Source: an uncultured Bacteroidota bacterium
Lineage (GTDB): Bacteria; Bacteroidota; Ignavibacteria; UBA10030; UBA8401
Assembly (NCBI GenBank): GCA_937920105.1
Contig: CALETH010000053.1
Location: forward strand, 1 to 7,919
Direction: 5' to 3'
DNA length: 7,919 bases
The notes beneath the pieces were generated by a model. The model had not been told where the DNA came from and made no database searches. It worked only from the letters and a program-made list of their open reading frames with translations. Both the position numbers and the translations under genes were made by a program. Below are positions 6,256-7,919 of this stretch, one piece after another. Every line of letters starts with the position of its first letter. The first letter of the stretch is position 1.

Positions 6256-7313
6256 ACAATTTTTCCTTCCGTTTGTTCAATTTTCTTAAACGGATTAAAT
6301 CGTGCAAGCCAATGTATTTTTTTATCAGAAAGTATTATTTCTATCAATAATAAGATAATTGCTACTGCAAGAAGATATTGATATTGATGTTCAAATTCTG
6401 TGAATTGTTTCACGCCAAATTCTCTTTTTTGTAGTGCGTTGATATCTTTATAAATTGCATCAAGTTCATCTTGTGTGTTAGATGCGCGATAATATTTTCC
6501 TTTTCCAATAGACGCTATTTGCTGCAATGATGTTTCATCTAATTTTGTAAGAACAACATTTCCCGACCTATCTCGTTTGAAATCTGTTTGACGTCCGTTT
6601 GCATCATACAAAGGAATTGGCGCACCGGATGATGAACCCATTCCTATAGTATAGAGTAATACTCCTTTTTTTGCGGCTTCTTCAGATTGTGTGATTGCAT
6701 CACCTTCGTTATTTTCTCCATCGGTAATGACTACTAAAATTTTTGTGGTTGGGTCTTCAAAATTAAATGATGTCATTGCTTGTTTGATTGCTGAACCAAT
6801 TGCTGTTCCGGGATTTGGTACGGTTTCTACATCAACAACATCTAAAAATAAATTTGCAGCACTGTAATCCGTTGTGAGTGGAAATTGTGTGTACGCATCT
6901 CCGGAAAAAACAATCAAACCAATTCTATCTCCTGCTAAACGACTGATGAGATTGCGAATTTCCAATTTTGCTTTTTCCAATCGGTTGGGTTTTACATCTT
7001 CGGCTTTCATAGAAAGCGAAACATCCAAGGCAATAAAAATATCGACGCCTTCTTGTTTTACTTCTTCCATTCGTGTTCCAAGTTGCGGTCCGGTAAGTGC
7101 AAGAATTAAGAATGCCAGTGTGCTTAACAATAATATTTTTTTGAGAACTTTTTTTCTTCCGCTAGTTTCTAATGTAAGTTTCTCAAACATTGAAAGTTTT
7201 GCAAATTTTTGGATTGCAATTTTTCTCTGTGTGCTGAGATACCAGAATACTATTATAAGCAATGGTATTATTGCGAGAATATAAAAATAATAAAAATGTG
7301 CAAATCGGAGCAT
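6252..7313 (-). CDS. batB: BatB: membrane VWA-domain protein of the aerotolerance operon
   Basis: A 353-residue inner-membrane protein. Two helices near the N-terminus (about 7-26 and 57-75) and one near the C-terminus (about 312-329) frame a von Willebrand factor A domain (about 90-290). The metal-ion-dependent adhesion site is intact: DVSLS at 97-101, Thr170 in PGTAIG, and ITDGE at 196-200 with Asp198. Other BatA/BatB landmarks are AEDVKPNRLEKAK (104-116), DRIGLIVFSGDAYTQFPLTTDY (129-150), GAPIPLYD and the FKRDRSGNVVLTKLDE segment (245-260). The start MLRFA resembles the usual BatB N-terminus, and the last part with its helix matches BatB more than BatA, but the two are paralogues and the choice is not absolute. 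It is the first bat gene here, with no other gene for 306 nt upstream. VWA proteins of this type often work with MoxR AAA+ ATPases; none is in the window. Confidence 0.9.
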   Translation of the reverse strand: MLRFAHFYYFYILAIIPLLIIVFWYLSTQRKIAIQKFAKLSMFEKLTLETSGRKKVLKKILLLSTLAFLILALTGPQLGTRMEEVKQEGVDIFIALDVSLSMKAEDVKPNRLEKAKLEIRNLISRLAGDRIGLIVFSGDAYTQFPLTTDYSAANLFLDVVDVETVPNPGTAIGSAIKQAMTSFNFEDPTTKILVVITDGENNEGDAITQSEEAAKKGVLLYTIGMGSSSGAPIPLYDANGRQTDFKRDRSGNVVLTKLDETSLQQIASIGKGKYYRASNTQDELDAIYKDINALQKREFGVKQFTEFEHQYQYLLAVAIILLLIEIILSDKKIHWLARFNPFKKIEQTEGKIV

Positions 7314-7323
7314 TGTCGTTTTT

Positions 7324-7357
7324 GACTATGATTTGTATGATTAAATGATGACTATGA
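7324..7357. repeat. Direct repeat GACTATGA in the batB leader
   Basis: GACTATGA occurs at 7324-7331 and 7350-7357, separated by an ATGATT-rich spacer (TTTGTATGATTAAATGAT). It lies 11 nt before the batB start. It resembles dispersed ATCATA/TATGAT-type intergenic repeats that I recall from related genomes, but could also be a regulator site. Only the direct repeat itself is certain. Confidence 0.4.
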
Positions 7358-7400
7358 AATATTTTTACGTTCTTTAAGTTGTGGTTTATTTTATTTTTAC

Positions 7401-7436
7401 AACGTTTACGTTATTAGTAAATTTTACTTTGGTAAA
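7401..7436. promoter_or_regulatory. Two small inverted repeats in the presumed bat promoter region
   Basis: AACGT and ACGTT arms separated by TT (7401-7412) and TTTAC/GTAAA arms separated by TTTG (7423-7436) lie about 90-120 nt upstream of the batB start. Such arms could be operator sites or simply AT-rich chance. No known operator was recognised. Confidence 0.25.
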
Positions 7437-7482
7437 TTTCTACTTGTAAAAAATAAGATTTTTTTATCTCTAATAATATTTT

Positions 7483-7498
7483 TTGGACTAAAGTCCAA
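7483..7498. repeat. GGAC-TAAA-GTCC hairpin repeat, copy 2
   Basis: A 6-bp stem TTGGAC/GTCCAA with a TAAA loop. It is the second copy of the repeat at 5448-5463, sharing 20 identical nt including the leading T-run. It lies in the gap upstream of batB. Confidence 0.75.
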
Positions 7499-7520
7499 TC
7501 AATCTGGTATGTTTTTTTGT

Positions 7521-7540
7521 CCACGACCTAAAGGTCGTGG
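7521..7540. repeat. CCACGACC-TAAA-GGTCGTGG hairpin repeat
   Basis: A perfect 8-bp stem with a TAAA loop, followed by CTAAT. I recall this palindrome as common between genes in Bacteroidota- and Ignavibacteria-like genomes. It is 22 nt from copy 2 of the GGAC-TAAA-GTCC repeat; an identical TAATATTTTTT string lies before that copy (7474-7484) and after this hairpin (7542-7552). Confidence 0.75.
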
Positions 7541-7559
7541 CTAATATTTTTTAACTGGG

Positions 7560-7604
7560 TTCCTGCTCCCAACTTAAAACACGTTGGGACAAGTTTCGCA
7601 GGAA
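7560..7604. repeat. Nested double-stem palindrome downstream of the unknown gene
   Basis: Outer stem TTCCTGC (7560-7566) with GCAGGAA (7598-7604). Inner stem TCCCAAC (7567-7573) with GTTGGGA (7583-7589) and a 9-nt loop. The outer part matches the plan of the repeat at 2200-2225: CTGG, TTCC-GC, then TTTCGC-GGAAT-ACA. It looks like that element with an extra hairpin in its loop. It begins 15 nt past the stop codon of the gene on the right and may act as its 3' structure, though the T-run after it is poor. Confidence 0.65.
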
Positions 7605-7619
7605 TAACATTGATTTTGC

Positions 7620-7919
7620 TTATACAAAAAAATCATAAAAATCATTTTTATCATTTATCATTACAAAAACATCTGGAAATTTGTGAATCAAATTTTTGGC
7701 TTTCTCATCGGGTAAACATTCCAGCATAGCCTCAAATTTATCCTCTCCCATTGCAATTGCAAGATCAGGAAAGCGATTTCCTACGTAATCAAGAATAGCA
7801 AGTATGCTATTTGTATATTCCTCTTGCACAGCTAAAATAAAGGGAGCTAATTCGGTGGAATTAGTCTGTAATTCCAAAAAATTTTCTACATTAGTATAGG
7901 TTTTTTTTAAAGCCTTTAA
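7620..7919 (-). CDS. Unrecognised protein, 3' end only (5' end outside the window)
   Basis: The frame is open from the right edge to a TAA at 7620-7622, about 99 codons. The first ATG-like codon inside is only a TTG at 7877, and 14 further sense codons precede it, so the true start most likely lies outside. The visible part is soluble, acidic and mainly helical by eye (PFILAVQEEYTNSILAILDY, DKFEAMLECLPDEKAKNLI), with no membrane segment, and ends in an aromatic-rich tail (NDFYDFFV). No known domain or catalytic motif was recognised. Codon use looks like its neighbours. It has the same strand as batB but is separated from it by 306 nt of repeat-rich DNA, so it is probably a separate unit. Confidence 0.6.
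   Translation of the reverse strand, partial: LKALKKTYTNVENFLELQTNSTELAPFILAVQEEYTNSILAILDYVGNRFPDLAIAMGEDKFEAMLECLPDEKAKNLIHKFPDVFVMINDKNDFYDFFV

Larger units (their letters stand above)
7314..7619. other. 306-nt non-coding gap upstream of batB
   Basis: No credible reading frame is seen. Nearest batB (7314-7440) the DNA is AT-rich and should hold the bat promoter, though I could not assign a convincing one on the minus strand. From about 7478 to 7608 there are three palindromic repeats in a row (7483-7498, 7521-7540 and 7560-7604), the last in the 3' region of the unknown gene to the right. In most bat operons this place would be occupied by batA. Confidence 0.7.

Noticed and set aside
7478..7608. 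Row of palindromes considered as a CRISPR array or integron site
   Set aside because: The three units differ in sequence and spacing is uneven; there is no repeated unit with regular spacers, and no cas or integrase gene.

Overview
The window is AT-rich (by eye about one third G+C) and bacterial. It holds four complete genes of a Bat (Bacteroides aerotolerance) operon, a divergent transporter/rhodanese pair, an OsmC-family gene, and many short palindromic repeats between (once inside) genes. The Bat gene set, the lysine/asparagine-rich coding and the repeat types point to the Bacteroidota/Chlorobiota/Ignavibacteriota group. AGGA boxes 8-10 nt before three of the genes fit a Chlorobi/Ignavibacteria-like lineage better than classical Bacteroidia, which rarely use them. 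The lineage is an inference; there is no rRNA or other marker gene here.

Layout. 1-186: non-coding, with a terminator-like hairpin and a short palindrome; I see nothing in 1-102. 187-1749 (-): DASS/SLC13 anion transporter. 1750-1807: short divergent promoter region. 1808-2140 (+): single-domain rhodanese. 2152-2225: compound palindromic repeat. 2253-2666 (+): OsmC/YhfA-like protein. 2717-2749: 33-nt near-perfect palindrome between convergent genes. 2804-7313 (-): batB-batC-batD-batE, in that transcriptional order. 7314-7619: 306-nt gap before batB with several hairpins. 7620-7919 (-): 3' part of an unrecognised gene leaving the window.

How the genes may work together. BatB (membrane VWA protein), BatC (TPR), BatD (large extracytoplasmic protein with one membrane anchor) and BatE (TPR, membrane helices, SH3-like domain) are thought to form an envelope complex linked to stress or oxygen tolerance; its biochemical role is not settled. 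The rhodanese and OsmC proteins both use reactive cysteines and may handle sulfane sulfur or peroxides, a loose stress/thiol theme beside Bat.

I found no clearly new multi-gene system. The most unusual signals are (a) a palindromic repeat read in frame as the positively charged start of the BatE signal peptide, (b) a set of hairpins with different stems but the same TAAA loop, and (c) a bat operon that begins at batB, with repeats and no batA where batA is normally found.
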